Assembly (NCBI GenBank): GCA_910579495.1
Contig: CAJTVD010000073.1
Location: 1-19,667, forward strand
Origin: an uncultured Lachnospiraceae bacterium
Lineage (GTDB): Bacteria; Bacillota; Clostridia; Lachnospirales; Lachnospiraceae
Direction: 5' to 3'
DNA: 19,667 nucleotides
A model generated the notes under the pieces. That model saw only the letters and a program-made list of their open reading frames with translations, had not been told where the DNA came from and did not search any database. The stretch's first letter is position 1. Each line of letters opens with the position of its first letter. Positions 5,743 through 15,744 of this stretch are shown one piece after another. Both the position numbers and the translations under genes were made by a program.

Positions 5743-8700
5743 CTACATCACAAAATCAAACAGACTGATCTGATTAGATTCCGGTAAATTACCCAGCAGC
5801 TGCAAACTGTCCATCAGATCCACCACTGTCTTAGACACCTTGGTCCTCTGGCGGAAGTCATCCTTGGAAAGGAACGCCCCGTCCTTTGCCGCCTCTACAA
5901 TAGCGTCCGCCGCCTTTTCCCCCAGCCCGTCAATACTGTTGAGGGAAGGCATCAGCTTCTCCCCCACGATCTGAAAGTTCCGGGAATGGGCGGTAAAAAT
6001 ATCTATGGGGATAAAGTCAAATCCCCTGGCGTACATTTCCTGGACGATCTTCATATCCTTATAGGAATCCTGTTCCTTTTTGGCCAGGGTATCCCATCTT
6101 CTCTTATAATCCGCCATCACATTTTCCAGATGCTTCTGCCCCTGGCACATCAGCTCATAGGAAAACGCCGATGCACGGATGGAAAAAAAGGAAGCATAGT
6201 AGGCTAGGGGATGGTTGATCTTACAGTAAGCAATGCGCCAGGCCATCATGACATAAGCCGCCGCATGGGCTTTGGGGAACATGTATTTGATCTTTTTGCA
6301 GGACCAGATATACCAGTCCGGCACCCCCTTTTCCTGCATGGCCTCCTCCCATTCCGGCTTTAAGCCTTTCCCCTTGCGCACGCTCTCCATGATCGTAAAG
6401 GACAGGGCGCTGTCCACTCCCTGGTTGATCAGGTAGATCATAATATCGTCACGGCAGCAGATTGCCGTGGAAATCGTGGCTTTGCCATCCAGGATCAATG
6501 TCTGGGCGTTTCCCAGCCATACGTCCGTCCCATGCCCCAGCCCGGATATCCTGATCAGGTCCGAGAGCCGCTGGGGCTTGGTGTCAAGGAGCATCTGGAT
6601 AACGAACTCTGTCCCAAACTCCGGGATGCCAAGGGAGCCCACAGGGCAGCCGTCTATCTGCTCCGGGGTAATGCCAAGGGCAGAGGTATTCTGGAACAGG
6701 GACATTACCTGGGGGTCGTCCAGGGGGATCTTGGTAGGGTCTATCCCTGTGAGGTCCTGGAGCATACGGATCATGGTGGGATCATCGTGTCCCAGGATAT
6801 CAAGCTTTAACAGGTTATGGTCGATGGAGTGGTAGTCAAAGTGGGTCGTCACAATATCCGTCTCCATATCATTGGCAGGATGCTGCACAGGGGTAAAGGA
6901 ATTGATATCCTCCCCCATAGGCAGCACGATGATCCCCCCGGGATGCTGCCCGGTGCTGCGCCTGATACCTGTGCAGCCCCCCACGATCCGGTTGATCTCG
7001 CACACCCGCTTCCTGCTGCCATGTTCCTCATAATAGTTCTTCACATACCCAAAGGCAGTCTTATCCGCAAGGGTGGCAATGGTCCCTGCCCGGTAGGTCT
7101 GTCCTGCGCCGAAGATCACCTCTGTGTATTTGTGTGCCTTGCTCTGGTATTCCCCGGAAAAGTTCAGGTCAATGTCCGGCTCCTTATCCCCCTTAAATCC
7201 CAGGAAGGTTTCAAAGGGAATATCAAACCCGTCCTTTGCCAGGGGCTTGCCGCACTTCGGGCAGATCTTGTCCGGCATATCGCACCCGGCATTTCCCGCA
7301 AAGGCTTTTACCTCCGGGGAGTCGAAATCATAATAAAAACAATTGGGGCACCGATAATGGGCGCTTAAAGAATTTACTTCCGTGATCCCTGCCATAAAAG
7401 CCACCAGGGAAGAGCCTACGGAGCCACGGGAGCCTACCAGATAGCCATCCTCCACGGACTTCCACACCAATTTCTGGGCGATAATGTACATTACCGCAAA
7501 GCCGTTGGTGATAATGGAATGGAGCTCCTTTTCCAGCCTGTCCTTTACAATCTGGGGAAGCTCCTTACCGTAAAGCTCATGGGCCCGGTTATAGCAGATA
7601 TCCGTCAAGGTCTTGTCGCTGTCCGGGATCACCGGGGCGCACTTGTCCGGGCGCACCGGGGCCATCACGTCAATCCTGTCCGCGATCTTATTGGTGTTGG
7701 TGACCACCACCTCCTCCGCCTTGTCGCTTCCCAGATAGGCAAACTCCTGCAGCATCTCCTCCGTGGTTCGCAGGTACAGGGGTGCCTGGTTGTCCGCATC
7801 CGCAAAGCCCTTGCCTGCCATGATGATCCGGCGGTAGACCTCATCCTCCGGGTCAAGGAAATGCACGTCGCAGGTGGCTACCACCGGCTTATGGAACTCT
7901 TCCCCCAGGGCAACGATCTTCCGGTTCATGTCCATAATATCCTCCATGCTGTTGATGGCGGATATTCTTTCCGATTCAACCATAAATTGATTGTTGCCAA
8001 GAGGCTGGATCTCCAGATAGTCATAAAAGTCCACAATCCTGGCGATCTCTGTATCCGGTTTCCCATCCAGGAGCCCCCGGTAAAGCTCCCCTGCCTCGCA
8101 GGCGCTGCCCAAGATCAGCCCCTCCCGGTGTTTCATGAGAAAGCTTTTGGGAACCCTTGGGCGTTTGCTGAAATAGGTCAGGTGGGACTCTGACACAAGG
8201 GTGTAGAGATTCTCCCTCCCGATGTTGTTCTCTGCCAGGATGATGGCATGGTAGGAGGGCAGGCGCTTTACAATGTCCGGGCTGGAATCCCCCATGGCGT
8301 TTACCTTGGCAAGGGTATCTGCCCCTGCTTCCTTCAGCATGGGGATAAATTTCACGAAGATCTCTGCCGTGGCTTCCGCATCCTCCACCGCCCGGTGATG
8401 ATTTTCCAGGGAGATCCCCAGGGTCTTCGCCACAGCGTCCAGGGTATGCTTGGCCTGGTGGGGGAGCAGGATCCTGGCGATCCCCACTGTGTCCACATAG
8501 GTAAACTCCCTGGCCATATTCTGCCGCCGGGCATTCTCCTTGATAAAGCCCATATCAAAACTGGCATTGTGGGCAACCAGCACAGCCCCGCCGCAAAAAG
8601 CCAGAAATTCCGGCAATACCTGCTCAATGAAAGGGGCATCCATTACCATGCTGTCATTAATGCCTGTGAGCTTTTCGATCTCAAAAGGGATGGGGACATC

Positions 8701-10353
8701 CGGGTTGACAAAAGAAGAAAACCGGTCTGTGATCTTTCCCTTCTCCACCTTCACCGCCCCGATCTCAATGATCCGGTTATTTACCGGTGAAAAGCCCGTG
8801 GTCTCAATATCAAATACCACAAAATCCGCGTTAAAGTCCTGCCCCGACTCCCCTGTCACGATTTCCTGCAGGTCGTCCACCAGATAAGCTTCCATGCCAT
8901 AGATGATCTTAAAAAAGTCCTGCTTGTCCGGGTTTTCCTCCCCTGCTTCCTTGCGTTTTGCTTTCTCAGCCTTCCACAGATCCTCCCACACATGGTTGGC
9001 ATCGGGAAATGACTGGACCACCCCATGGTCTGTGATGGCAATGGCAGGATGCCCCCACTGGTAGGCCCGTTTGACAATGTCCTTCGCCTCGGATACCCCG
9101 TCCATATCGCTCATCTTGGTATGGCAGTGAAGCTCCACCCTTTTGCGGGCGCTGTTGTCCTTGCGGGAGTTGGTAAAGTCGGGGATTTTCTTGATCCCCG
9201 CCAGGGAACCGATGGTAAGCTCGTTGTCAAATTTATCTATGGATGTAACCCCTTTTACCTTAACAAAAGCGCCTTTTTTGATCCCCCCGGTAAGCTCCGC
9301 CACCTGGTCGTTGTGGGCAAAGAGCTTGATGGTCATGGTGTCGGTAAAATCCGTCACATCAAACATCAGTATGGTTCTCTCGTTCTTGATCTCACGGGAA
9401 TCGAAGCTGATAATCTTCCCACGGATGACCACCTCCCCCATTTCTCCCACGATATCTTCCATGAGCATGGCTTCTTCCTCAAAGTCACGCCCATAAATTA
9501 CGTCCGGGTTGTCAGAACGCTTCACCCCGCGCCTTAGATCCCCTCCTTTGCCCTTGCCAAAATCGCCTTTGCGGAAGCCCTTTCTCTCCCCGTTCCCGGA
9601 AAAAGCGGCAACGCTTCCCCCTGCCCCGGCTCCTGGGGCTTCCGGCTTCTTCGCCATAGCTGCCCCTGCACCTTCTGCTTTTTTCCCTTTGCGCAGGGTG
9701 GGCTTTGGCCCTGGTTCCCCTTCCGCCTGGGGCAGGCTTCCGGCCAGGCTCCCTGCCACAGCGCTGCCCACCCCTGCTGCCCGGGCGGCGATCTCCGCCA
9801 CCTGCCGGGCAATCTTCAGGTCGTCCTCCTCCCGGTACTTGCTGGCTTTCTTTTCTTTATAATCCATCTCGCAGAAAACGGAAAGCCCGCAGCGCTCATG
9901 GAAGATCTTCTCCAGGATACGGGTAAGCTCCGGGGCTTTGCTCCGGGCAAACACCGTATCCTCTATGGCAAGCCGCAGTTCATTTTCCTTCGGGAAGGTA
10001 ATGTCCGCCCCTTTCAACAGGTTATATTCCACAGGGCTGTACTCCCGCAGCTCCAGCAGAATGCTCTCCCGGTAGGCGTTCATCAGCTTCTCAGGGGTAT
10101 ACTGCCCGGACAAATGAAAACGCTCGTAAAGTTTCACCAGGATATTGTGGGTAGGGAAAAGCTGTTTTTTTATTTCCGACTCCACTTTATAGACCGTCTC
10201 TTTGGGGATCAGGTGGTCACAGGAAATGGTGGCCCTGATATAGCTTCTGTTTTTCGTGGCGGAGACCTTTTCCACCAAAACCTGCTCAAATAGATCCTGT
10301 ATTTTCTTCTCCAGCTTCAATGCCGGGAAAACCTCAAAGAATTTCTTTGCCAT
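5743..10353 (-). CDS. polC: DNA polymerase III alpha subunit, PolC type
   Basis: The replicative polymerase of low-GC Gram-positive bacteria, 1536 residues against roughly 1440 in Bacillus. Domain order: N-terminal region (1-175); OB fold (about 305-390); PHP start VELHCHTKMSDMDGV (406-420); inserted 3'-5' proofreading exonuclease with DIETTG (515-520) and HHRAVEDAEA (652-661); remaining PHP; palm with VGSRGSVGSS (973-982); four-Cys zinc module (C1002, C1005, C1031, C1034); catalytic PDIDLNFS (D1060, D1062); and a clamp-binding tail QISLFDF. The extra length includes an Ala/Gly/Pro/Lys-rich low-complexity linker at about 188-280. The start has AAGGGGGAT just upstream. It lies 61 bp behind ispG on the same strand, probably one transcript. 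Confidence 0.98.
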   Translation of the reverse strand: MAKKFFEVFPALKLEKKIQDLFEQVLVEKVSATKNRSYIRATISCDHLIPKETVYKVESEIKKQLFPTHNILVKLYERFHLSGQYTPEKLMNAYRESILLELREYSPVEYNLLKGADITFPKENELRLAIEDTVFARSKAPELTRILEKIFHERCGLSVFCEMDYKEKKASKYREEDDLKIARQVAEIAARAAGVGSAVAGSLAGSLPQAEGEPGPKPTLRKGKKAEGAGAAMAKKPEAPGAGAGGSVAAFSGNGERKGFRKGDFGKGKGGDLRRGVKRSDNPDVIYGRDFEEEAMLMEDIVGEMGEVVIRGKIISFDSREIKNERTILMFDVTDFTDTMTIKLFAHNDQVAELTGGIKKGAFVKVKGVTSIDKFDNELTIGSLAGIKKIPDFTNSRKDNSARKRVELHCHTKMSDMDGVSEAKDIVKRAYQWGHPAIAITDHGVVQSFPDANHVWEDLWKAEKAKRKEAGEENPDKQDFFKIIYGMEAYLVDDLQEIVTGESGQDFNADFVVFDIETTGFSPVNNRIIEIGAVKVEKGKITDRFSSFVNPDVPIPFEIEKLTGINDSMVMDAPFIEQVLPEFLAFCGGAVLVAHNASFDMGFIKENARRQNMAREFTYVDTVGIARILLPHQAKHTLDAVAKTLGISLENHHRAVEDAEATAEIFVKFIPMLKEAGADTLAKVNAMGDSSPDIVKRLPSYHAIILAENNIGRENLYTLVSESHLTYFSKRPRVPKSFLMKHREGLILGSACEAGELYRGLLDGKPDTEIARIVDFYDYLEIQPLGNNQFMVESERISAINSMEDIMDMNRKIVALGEEFHKPVVATCDVHFLDPEDEVYRRIIMAGKGFADADNQAPLYLRTTEEMLQEFAYLGSDKAEEVVVTNTNKIADRIDVMAPVRPDKCAPVIPDSDKTLTDICYNRAHELYGKELPQIVKDRLEKELHSIITNGFAVMYIIAQKLVWKSVEDGYLVGSRGSVGSSLVAFMAGITEVNSLSAHYRCPNCFYYDFDSPEVKAFAGNAGCDMPDKICPKCGKPLAKDGFDIPFETFLGFKGDKEPDIDLNFSGEYQSKAHKYTEVIFGAGQTYRAGTIATLADKTAFGYVKNYYEEHGSRKRVCEINRIVGGCTGIRRSTGQHPGGIIVLPMGEDINSFTPVQHPANDMETDIVTTHFDYHSIDHNLLKLDILGHDDPTMIRMLQDLTGIDPTKIPLDDPQVMSLFQNTSALGITPEQIDGCPVGSLGIPEFGTEFVIQMLLDTKPQRLSDLIRISGLGHGTDVWLGNAQTLILDGKATISTAICCRDDIMIYLINQGVDSALSFTIMESVRKGKGLKPEWEEAMQEKGVPDWYIWSCKKIKYMFPKAHAAAYVMMAWRIAYCKINHPLAYYASFFSIRASAFSYELMCQGQKHLENVMADYKRRWDTLAKKEQDSYKDMKIVQEMYARGFDFIPIDIFTAHSRNFQIVGEKLMPSLNSIDGLGEKAADAIVEAAKDGAFLSKDDFRQRTKVSKTVVDLMDSLQLLGNLPESNQISLFDFVM

Positions 10354-10414
10354 TCCTATCCCCCTTGCCTCTTGCCAGCCGCTTCCACAGCCATATCATA
10401 CCATTTCTTCTGTC

Positions 10415-11482
10415 CTATAAAACGGACGGTCCTTCCCAATGAGCCAGTTCTTCCCTCAGAACTGCCAGAAGCTGGCCTTCCGGGACTTTTTTCACGATTT
10501 TTCCTTTTTTGATCAGCAGCCCTTCGCCTTCGCCCCCTGCAATGCCGATATCCGCTTCCTTCGCCTCCCCAGGGCCGTTGACTGCGCAGCCCATCACAGC
10601 CACCTTAATGTCAAGGGGGAACTCCTCCGCCATCGCCTCCACCTGGCCTGCAAGCCCGATCAGGTCGATTTTCGTCCTTCCGCAGGTAGGGCAGGAAACC
10701 ACTTCTATTCCTCCCTTCCGCAGCCCCAGGGTCCTAAGGATCAGCCTGGCGGACTTGATCTCCTCCACCGGGTCGCCGGTCAATGATACCCGGATGGTAT
10801 CCCCGATCCCCTGATGGAGGATCAGCCCCAGCCCAATGGAGGATTTGATATTGCCGCTGATGATCCCCCCTGATTCCGTAATGCCCACATGGAGAGGATA
10901 CCCCGCCCTTTGGGAGAGGATCTCATGGGCTTTGACACACATCAGCACATCCGAGGATTTGATGCTGATGACTATATTTTCATATCCCAGCTCCTCTATC
11001 ATGCGCACCTTGTCCAGGGCGCTCTCTACGATCCCTTCCGCGGTGACGCCATGGTATTTTTCCACCAGTTCCTTTTCCAGGGAACCGCTGTTGACCCCCA
11101 CACGGATAGGGATCCCCCGCTCCTTGGCCACAGCCACCACTGCTGCCACTTTGTCCCTGCCGCCAATATTTCCGGGATTGATCCGGATCTTGTCCGCCCC
11201 GTTTTCCATGGCGGCGATCGCCATCTGGTAGTCAAAATGGATATCCGCCACAAGGGGGATGGAGATCTGCTTTTTGATCTCCCGGACAGCCCGCGCCGCT
11301 TCCTGTGTAGGCACTGTACAGCGGACGATCTCACAGCCTGCCTTTTCCAGGCGGTGTATCTGCGCCACTGTAGCCGCCACATCCTCTGTCCTTGTATTGG
11401 TCATGGACTGTATCAAAATGGGGTTTCCTCCCCCAATCACTTTATTGCCGATGGCAACCTTTCTTGTACTTTCTCTGGTCAT
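10415..11482 (-). CDS. ispG: 4-hydroxy-3-methylbut-2-en-1-yl diphosphate synthase
   Basis: Converts MEcPP to HMBPP in the MEP isoprenoid pathway, using a [4Fe-4S] cluster; cytoplasmic. The 355-residue length is normal for the bacterial two-domain form. The TIM-barrel half opens RESTRKVAIGNKVIGGGNP, with QSMTNTRTEDV and INPGNIGG (101-108). The cluster half has SCPTCGRT (C264, C267) and MGCAVNGPGEA (C299 and the cluster-ligating Glu306). The start is supported by AGGAGG eight bases upstream. The ispG-polC neighbourhood is common in clostridia, but the dxr and rseP genes that often precede it are not here; a glycosidase lies upstream instead. Confidence 0.97.
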   Translation of the reverse strand: MTRESTRKVAIGNKVIGGGNPILIQSMTNTRTEDVAATVAQIHRLEKAGCEIVRCTVPTQEAARAVREIKKQISIPLVADIHFDYQMAIAAMENGADKIRINPGNIGGRDKVAAVVAVAKERGIPIRVGVNSGSLEKELVEKYHGVTAEGIVESALDKVRMIEELGYENIVISIKSSDVLMCVKAHEILSQRAGYPLHVGITESGGIISGNIKSSIGLGLILHQGIGDTIRVSLTGDPVEEIKSARLILRTLGLRKGGIEVVSCPTCGRTKIDLIGLAGQVEAMAEEFPLDIKVAVMGCAVNGPGEAKEADIGIAGGEGEGLLIKKGKIVKKVPEGQLLAVLREELAHWEGPSVL

Positions 11483-11505
11483 TCTTTCGCCCTCCTGATC
11501 TTTCC

Positions 11506-11536
11506 ATCATACCATAGCTGTTTCCTTCCTGTCCAA
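11506..11536 (-). promoter_or_regulatory. Candidate promoter for ispG-polC
   Basis: On the - strand an extended -10 TGGTATGAT (hexamer at 11506-11511) lies 24 bases before the ispG ATG, with TTGGAC (11531-11536) 19 bases further upstream. The spacing is long, so the extended TG would have to compensate. The terminator of the glycan operon lies just beyond, which makes a promoter in this gap necessary. Confidence 0.4.
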
Positions 11537-11625
11537 TGTCTTTCACACAGCTTCCTGTAAACCTTGCCCTGTTTTTTTATACCAAATCGGTATCTGGGCA
11601 GCTTTTCCAATTTCCCACGGAATGC

Positions 11626-11665
11626 CAAAAAGTGGACGCCAAAAACTTTTGTTTCTGGCGCCCAC
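11626..11665 (-). terminator. Rho-independent terminator of the glycosidase operon
   Basis: On the - strand, GTGGGCGCCA pairs with TGGCGTCCAC (one G-U pair, hairpin 11632-11665), followed by a TTTTT run at 11627-11631. It begins 27 bases after the GH31 stop codon. Confidence 0.8.
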
Positions 11666-11691
11666 CTAAAGGGCCGTATTGCCTTCCTGTT

Positions 11692-14600
11692 TTACACTTC
11701 TCCTGTCAGGTCATGCCCCGGGCCGATCAGGCAGATATCCCCTCCGGGCAGTTCTTCCCTAGGGCTGATATCTGCAAGGGCTTTGAAGGTAATGGAAGCC
11801 ATCTGCCCGCTGCCGCTAAAAAGTGGCTGGTCACCCCGGTTGGCAAATGCCAGGTTCACGGCCGCCGTGCCGTCCCCATAGCTCTTATTCACCGTCAGGT
11901 TTTCCATGCCGCCCACAGGGCTGTCCTGCCACGTTGATACAAATGCCAGGCGGGACGGGTCGTAAGCTAACACCTTACCAAATGCGTTGACATTTTGGGC
12001 GTCTTCTCCCATCACAAATACCTGGAACTGCTCTCCCTGGGACACTTTCTCCTTCTCAAAGTGAAGGAATGCCCTTCCGGATACCTTTCCTTCCTGCCTG
12101 GTACCCCCATCTAACTGGAACATGGTATAGGAATAGTCGTAGACATCATAAATACCGTTTCCATTGATATCACCGTTACGCTTCTGGATCTGGTTCACAA
12201 ATGTGGCACCGTCCTTCAGGGAAGTTCCCAGGTAGTTTTTCATGTTCACATAGTCTCCCTCGGAAACCTTTTCATTTTTGTTGGTGCTTCCCACTGCAAA
12301 GGGGCTGCTTCCATCCTTTTTAAATACCGAGAGCTCGTGGGAGGCAAAATAGTTTCTGATGGACTTAACGATCTCCAGCTTCAAAAATCTGGCGCTGACG
12401 CCGTCTAAGGAAACCTGTTTGATATTCTTCTCCGCTTCGATCCCTGTATCGTAGTGCCATTCTTCCCCGGCGGCGCCATCCCATACAAGCGTCCAGTGCT
12501 TTCCGTCCAGGCCGGCGTAGATATTCATCTGCTGCACCGTACCGCTTCCATAGCTGTCCCTGGGACAATATTCGAAATGATCCAGTTCATAGGCGGAACC
12601 AAAATCGAATACCAAGGGGATCTTGTCTGTGACCACATCGTCGGCGGCAAAGAACAGTCCCCGGTAACTGTGGTCTGTGGCATATTTTAATGCGCCAGCC
12701 TCGTCCCCTCCCTCCCAGAGTATTGTCCCACCAGCGCCGATCTCATTGCGCCAGGGGTCACGCAGGGTACGCACAGCCAGTTCCTGGCTCCAGGGAGAGT
12801 ACCCTTCCTGGTTTCTTGCGCGTATCTGGTAGGTGTGGCCGGAATCATAGGAAAGCCCGTCATGGAGATAGGAGATCCCTGCCCCCATCCCGTACAGTCT
12901 CCCATCCACCAGCATTTCATAGGTCCCGGCGCCCTCCACCCTGTCCCAGGCCAGCCAGATGCTCTCAGAAGTTTTCTTCCCCTCTGGCACAGACAGTTGT
13001 GGAATGGCAAGGGCAGGATTTTCTGCGTCCTTCTGCCGGGGCAGGGCATTAACGTACCCTGTGATCTCCACGCTCTGGCAGACTTTTCCTGTGTCTGCGG
13101 CCGCCAGCTTCACAGACAGCACAGGCGCCGTTGCCACATGGGCCACCAGCTCCGCCAGCTTTTCTTCTTCCCCGGAAGCATAGGTATTGATCCCCGGGTC
13201 TTCTTCATAAAACCAGATGGCTTCCCCTGGCCCTGGTATCGTCTCCCGGAAAGCCTCCCTGTCCTGGGCTTCCCTCACAGCCAGTATCTGGGAGCCGTTT
13301 TTCGCCCCGATCCCGGTGGGCCTGTCTGTGAGATGGACGATAAATGTGGTGACCCTCTGGGGCTCATATCCCTGGTAGCTTCCCTGGGACTTTTCGGCTT
13401 TCAGCACTGCCCTGTCCCCTTCCACTAAGGAGAGATATCTGGTACGGACACAGTCCCCGTAGGAAATATGGTCGATCACCCCATAGTCCTCATCCTCCTG
13501 GGTCTGGTTGGAAAGATACTTCCCATCGTCCTCGTAAACAGTGTACTGGCTTTTCCCTTCCGGCCAGAATTCTATATAGCGTTTTGTACGGTCTATCCCA
13601 TCGGGGGAATTATTTTCCCCGTACATGGGAAGGATCGCCCCGCTTTTTACGAACACCGGAAGTTTCCACAGGGGTGCCTTAAAGTTATTTAAGACCTGCC
13701 CTCCCTGGTACTTCTCCCCGGAAAGATAATCAATCCAGACCTGTCCCCGGCCTGGAAGGTAAATATTGTTCCTTACATCGTTCCCCATCTCATCCGCCGC
13801 CACATTCTGGTATACCGGCGCCACAAGGATCTGGCTTCCCAGCATAAACTGGTACTGCACAGAAAGGCCGCAGGCATAAGGATCCTGGGGATATTCCAGA
13901 AACATGGCACGCACTATGGGAAGGGCGGTATCCCCGTTTCCGGTATCAATATTTGCCGCCGATACCGCACAGGTGTACAGATAAGGCATCAGCCTGGCTT
14001 TCTTTTTCATATACATACGGTTGATGCCGGTATAGGGGTCGCCGAAGGTAAAGGGAGCTTTCATATAGCTTCCCCAGCCGTCCATATTCAGCATCTGGGG
14101 GGTAAAGGATTTCCACTGATAATCCCTGGTCTGGATCAGCGCTTTCCCCCCGAAGATGCCGTCCATGTCACTGCCGATATTGGGGTTTCCGCTTAAGGAG
14201 CTTCCGATATAAGTAGGGATATGGAAGCGGATATACTCCCAGTTCCCTCCCGTCTGGTCTCCTGTCCACACACTGTTGAATCTCTGGGAACCAGCCCAGC
14301 CGTCCAGTGAGATCAGATTGGGGCGGAAGTTTTTCAGGGTGGTCACAATATCATAGGCAGTCTTTACCCCGTTTAGCTGGAAGGAGTACCCCGGCCCCAC
14401 CCATGCCACGTCTGTTTTCAGGGTGGTGATCCCTCCCACCCCTACCTCCTTTTGGAAGTCCCGCAGCAGGTGCCAATAGGTCTTGTTGTCAGAATCCGGC
14501 GACAGATTGCTCTCCGTCCAAAGGCCCGAGGCTACCCCTTTGCTGTTGGCGTATTGGGTGAATTCCGCAATATTGGCAATATTGGCGTCCACTGCCTGGA

Positions 14601-15744
14601 TCCGTTCCTTTGAACTGGTGCCGTCCTCCAGCACGCCTCCTTGCATATAGTAGCCATTCTGCCCGTACCCGCCGCCATATCCGTCGTTGGGCAGGAAGTA
14701 TCCCAGAGGCATATCCTGCTCCCCATAGGTATCCAGCACATACCGGGCAGAGTACTCATAGGGGGTATCCACACTCTCCGGATACTTCTGGGCCGCCACC
14801 TTGGGACGTTCCCCGTTCAGGGACTCGGAATGCTGTCCCTCTGATAGCTGGAATCCCGCCCTCATACCGTTCTCATACCGGGTCCTCCCCTGGCTTTCAA
14901 AGGAAGCCCTGCCCTTTACCGTCCATGCCTTCTCCCCCTGATCCTCTGACCAGGCATCTCTGTTGTAGCAGTTCAGATGCCCTTCATAGAAGCCGTATTC
15001 CGGCAGCAAAATGGGGTTCCCGGTCACATGGTAATATCCCTGGAGAATATCCCTTACCACCTCCCGCCGGTCCTTTCCGCCAGAGAGAAAATAATAGGCG
15101 CTGAAGGCTGCCTCTTTATGTACGGCCTTTACGATCCCTTCCTCTTCCTTCCCAAAGTCATAGGCACCGTCGGAAAAGGTATTGCGGAGTACCCCATATC
15201 CGGATGTGGTATAATAAAAGGGCGCAGGAGATGCCACGCCGCCGTCCATCCACGCGCTCTCATTAACGATCTGTATTTTTTCACCGGTATGTACAAACCG
15301 CCCGTTCTGGGTCCCTCCCCCGAAGAAGTCCTCTTCTTCCCACAGACGCAGTCTCTGGACAGTCTCCTCTTTTGCCACCACAAGGGGCTGGGCTTCCTCC
15401 ATCAGGATTTTTCCCTTTTTCTGCACCTGCATCCTGGCTGTTTCTTTTTCAAAAATAACGGACACACTTCCGCAGGCCACCTGTACGGTCTCTTGTGTCT
15501 CCCTGATCCTGGCCTCCGGCTTTGTATATGCCTGGCTGCTGTCGGGATACTGCTGGATCCTTGCTTTATGCTCCTGCTCCCTGGGCCTGGCATAGCAGGG
15601 AAAGCTCCCTTCAAAATTGGCATCATACCGGAAAATATCTTCTTCCAGAAAGGTAAGTTTCCCTTTCAACTGGTTTCCAAAGGACAGGTACACCACGTTC
15701 CTGCCATCCTGCCGTAGTGAAAACGGCGTTTTCTTTTCTTCCAT
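11692..15744 (-). CDS. Multimodular GH31 glycosidase (GH31_18-like, probable alpha-N-acetylgalactosaminidase)
   Basis: A 1350-residue retaining alpha-glycosidase. Modules: N-terminal beta domain (1-245); GH31 barrel (about 245-610) with nucleophile D445 in LKTDVAW and acid/base D496 in VWTGDQ, followed by GSDMDGIFGG; C-terminal beta domains (to about 800); a fibronectin III-like module (about 925-995); a discoidin/CBM32-like module (about 1005-1143); a dockerin-like calcium loop NGDINGNGIYDVYDY (1190-1204); and a cohesin-like domain (about 1220-1325). The barrel and accessory modules resemble the alpha-GalNAcase subgroup of GH31 known from Enterococcus. The start at the ATG at 15744 is set by GAGG six bases upstream. 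No signal peptide, anchor or LPXTG is visible, which is odd for such modules. It lies 140 bp behind the GH129-like gene. Confidence 0.82.
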   Translation of the reverse strand: MEEKKTPFSLRQDGRNVVYLSFGNQLKGKLTFLEEDIFRYDANFEGSFPCYARPREQEHKARIQQYPDSSQAYTKPEARIRETQETVQVACGSVSVIFEKETARMQVQKKGKILMEEAQPLVVAKEETVQRLRLWEEEDFFGGGTQNGRFVHTGEKIQIVNESAWMDGGVASPAPFYYTTSGYGVLRNTFSDGAYDFGKEEEGIVKAVHKEAAFSAYYFLSGGKDRREVVRDILQGYYHVTGNPILLPEYGFYEGHLNCYNRDAWSEDQGEKAWTVKGRASFESQGRTRYENGMRAGFQLSEGQHSESLNGERPKVAAQKYPESVDTPYEYSARYVLDTYGEQDMPLGYFLPNDGYGGGYGQNGYYMQGGVLEDGTSSKERIQAVDANIANIAEFTQYANSKGVASGLWTESNLSPDSDNKTYWHLLRDFQKEVGVGGITTLKTDVAWVGPGYSFQLNGVKTAYDIVTTLKNFRPNLISLDGWAGSQRFNSVWTGDQTGGNWEYIRFHIPTYIGSSLSGNPNIGSDMDGIFGGKALIQTRDYQWKSFTPQMLNMDGWGSYMKAPFTFGDPYTGINRMYMKKKARLMPYLYTCAVSAANIDTGNGDTALPIVRAMFLEYPQDPYACGLSVQYQFMLGSQILVAPVYQNVAADEMGNDVRNNIYLPGRGQVWIDYLSGEKYQGGQVLNNFKAPLWKLPVFVKSGAILPMYGENNSPDGIDRTKRYIEFWPEGKSQYTVYEDDGKYLSNQTQEDEDYGVIDHISYGDCVRTRYLSLVEGDRAVLKAEKSQGSYQGYEPQRVTTFIVHLTDRPTGIGAKNGSQILAVREAQDREAFRETIPGPGEAIWFYEEDPGINTYASGEEEKLAELVAHVATAPVLSVKLAAADTGKVCQSVEITGYVNALPRQKDAENPALAIPQLSVPEGKKTSESIWLAWDRVEGAGTYEMLVDGRLYGMGAGISYLHDGLSYDSGHTYQIRARNQEGYSPWSQELAVRTLRDPWRNEIGAGGTILWEGGDEAGALKYATDHSYRGLFFAADDVVTDKIPLVFDFGSAYELDHFEYCPRDSYGSGTVQQMNIYAGLDGKHWTLVWDGAAGEEWHYDTGIEAEKNIKQVSLDGVSARFLKLEIVKSIRNYFASHELSVFKKDGSSPFAVGSTNKNEKVSEGDYVNMKNYLGTSLKDGATFVNQIQKRNGDINGNGIYDVYDYSYTMFQLDGGTRQEGKVSGRAFLHFEKEKVSQGEQFQVFVMGEDAQNVNAFGKVLAYDPSRLAFVSTWQDSPVGGMENLTVNKSYGDGTAAVNLAFANRGDQPLFSGSGQMASITFKALADISPREELPGGDICLIGPGHDLTGEV

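Noticed and set aside
7519..8193. Long + strand ORFs opposite polC, such as 224 codons here
   Set aside because: Antisense shadow of polC; no ribosome binding site and no protein-like motifs, while the - strand reading is an unambiguous PolC.
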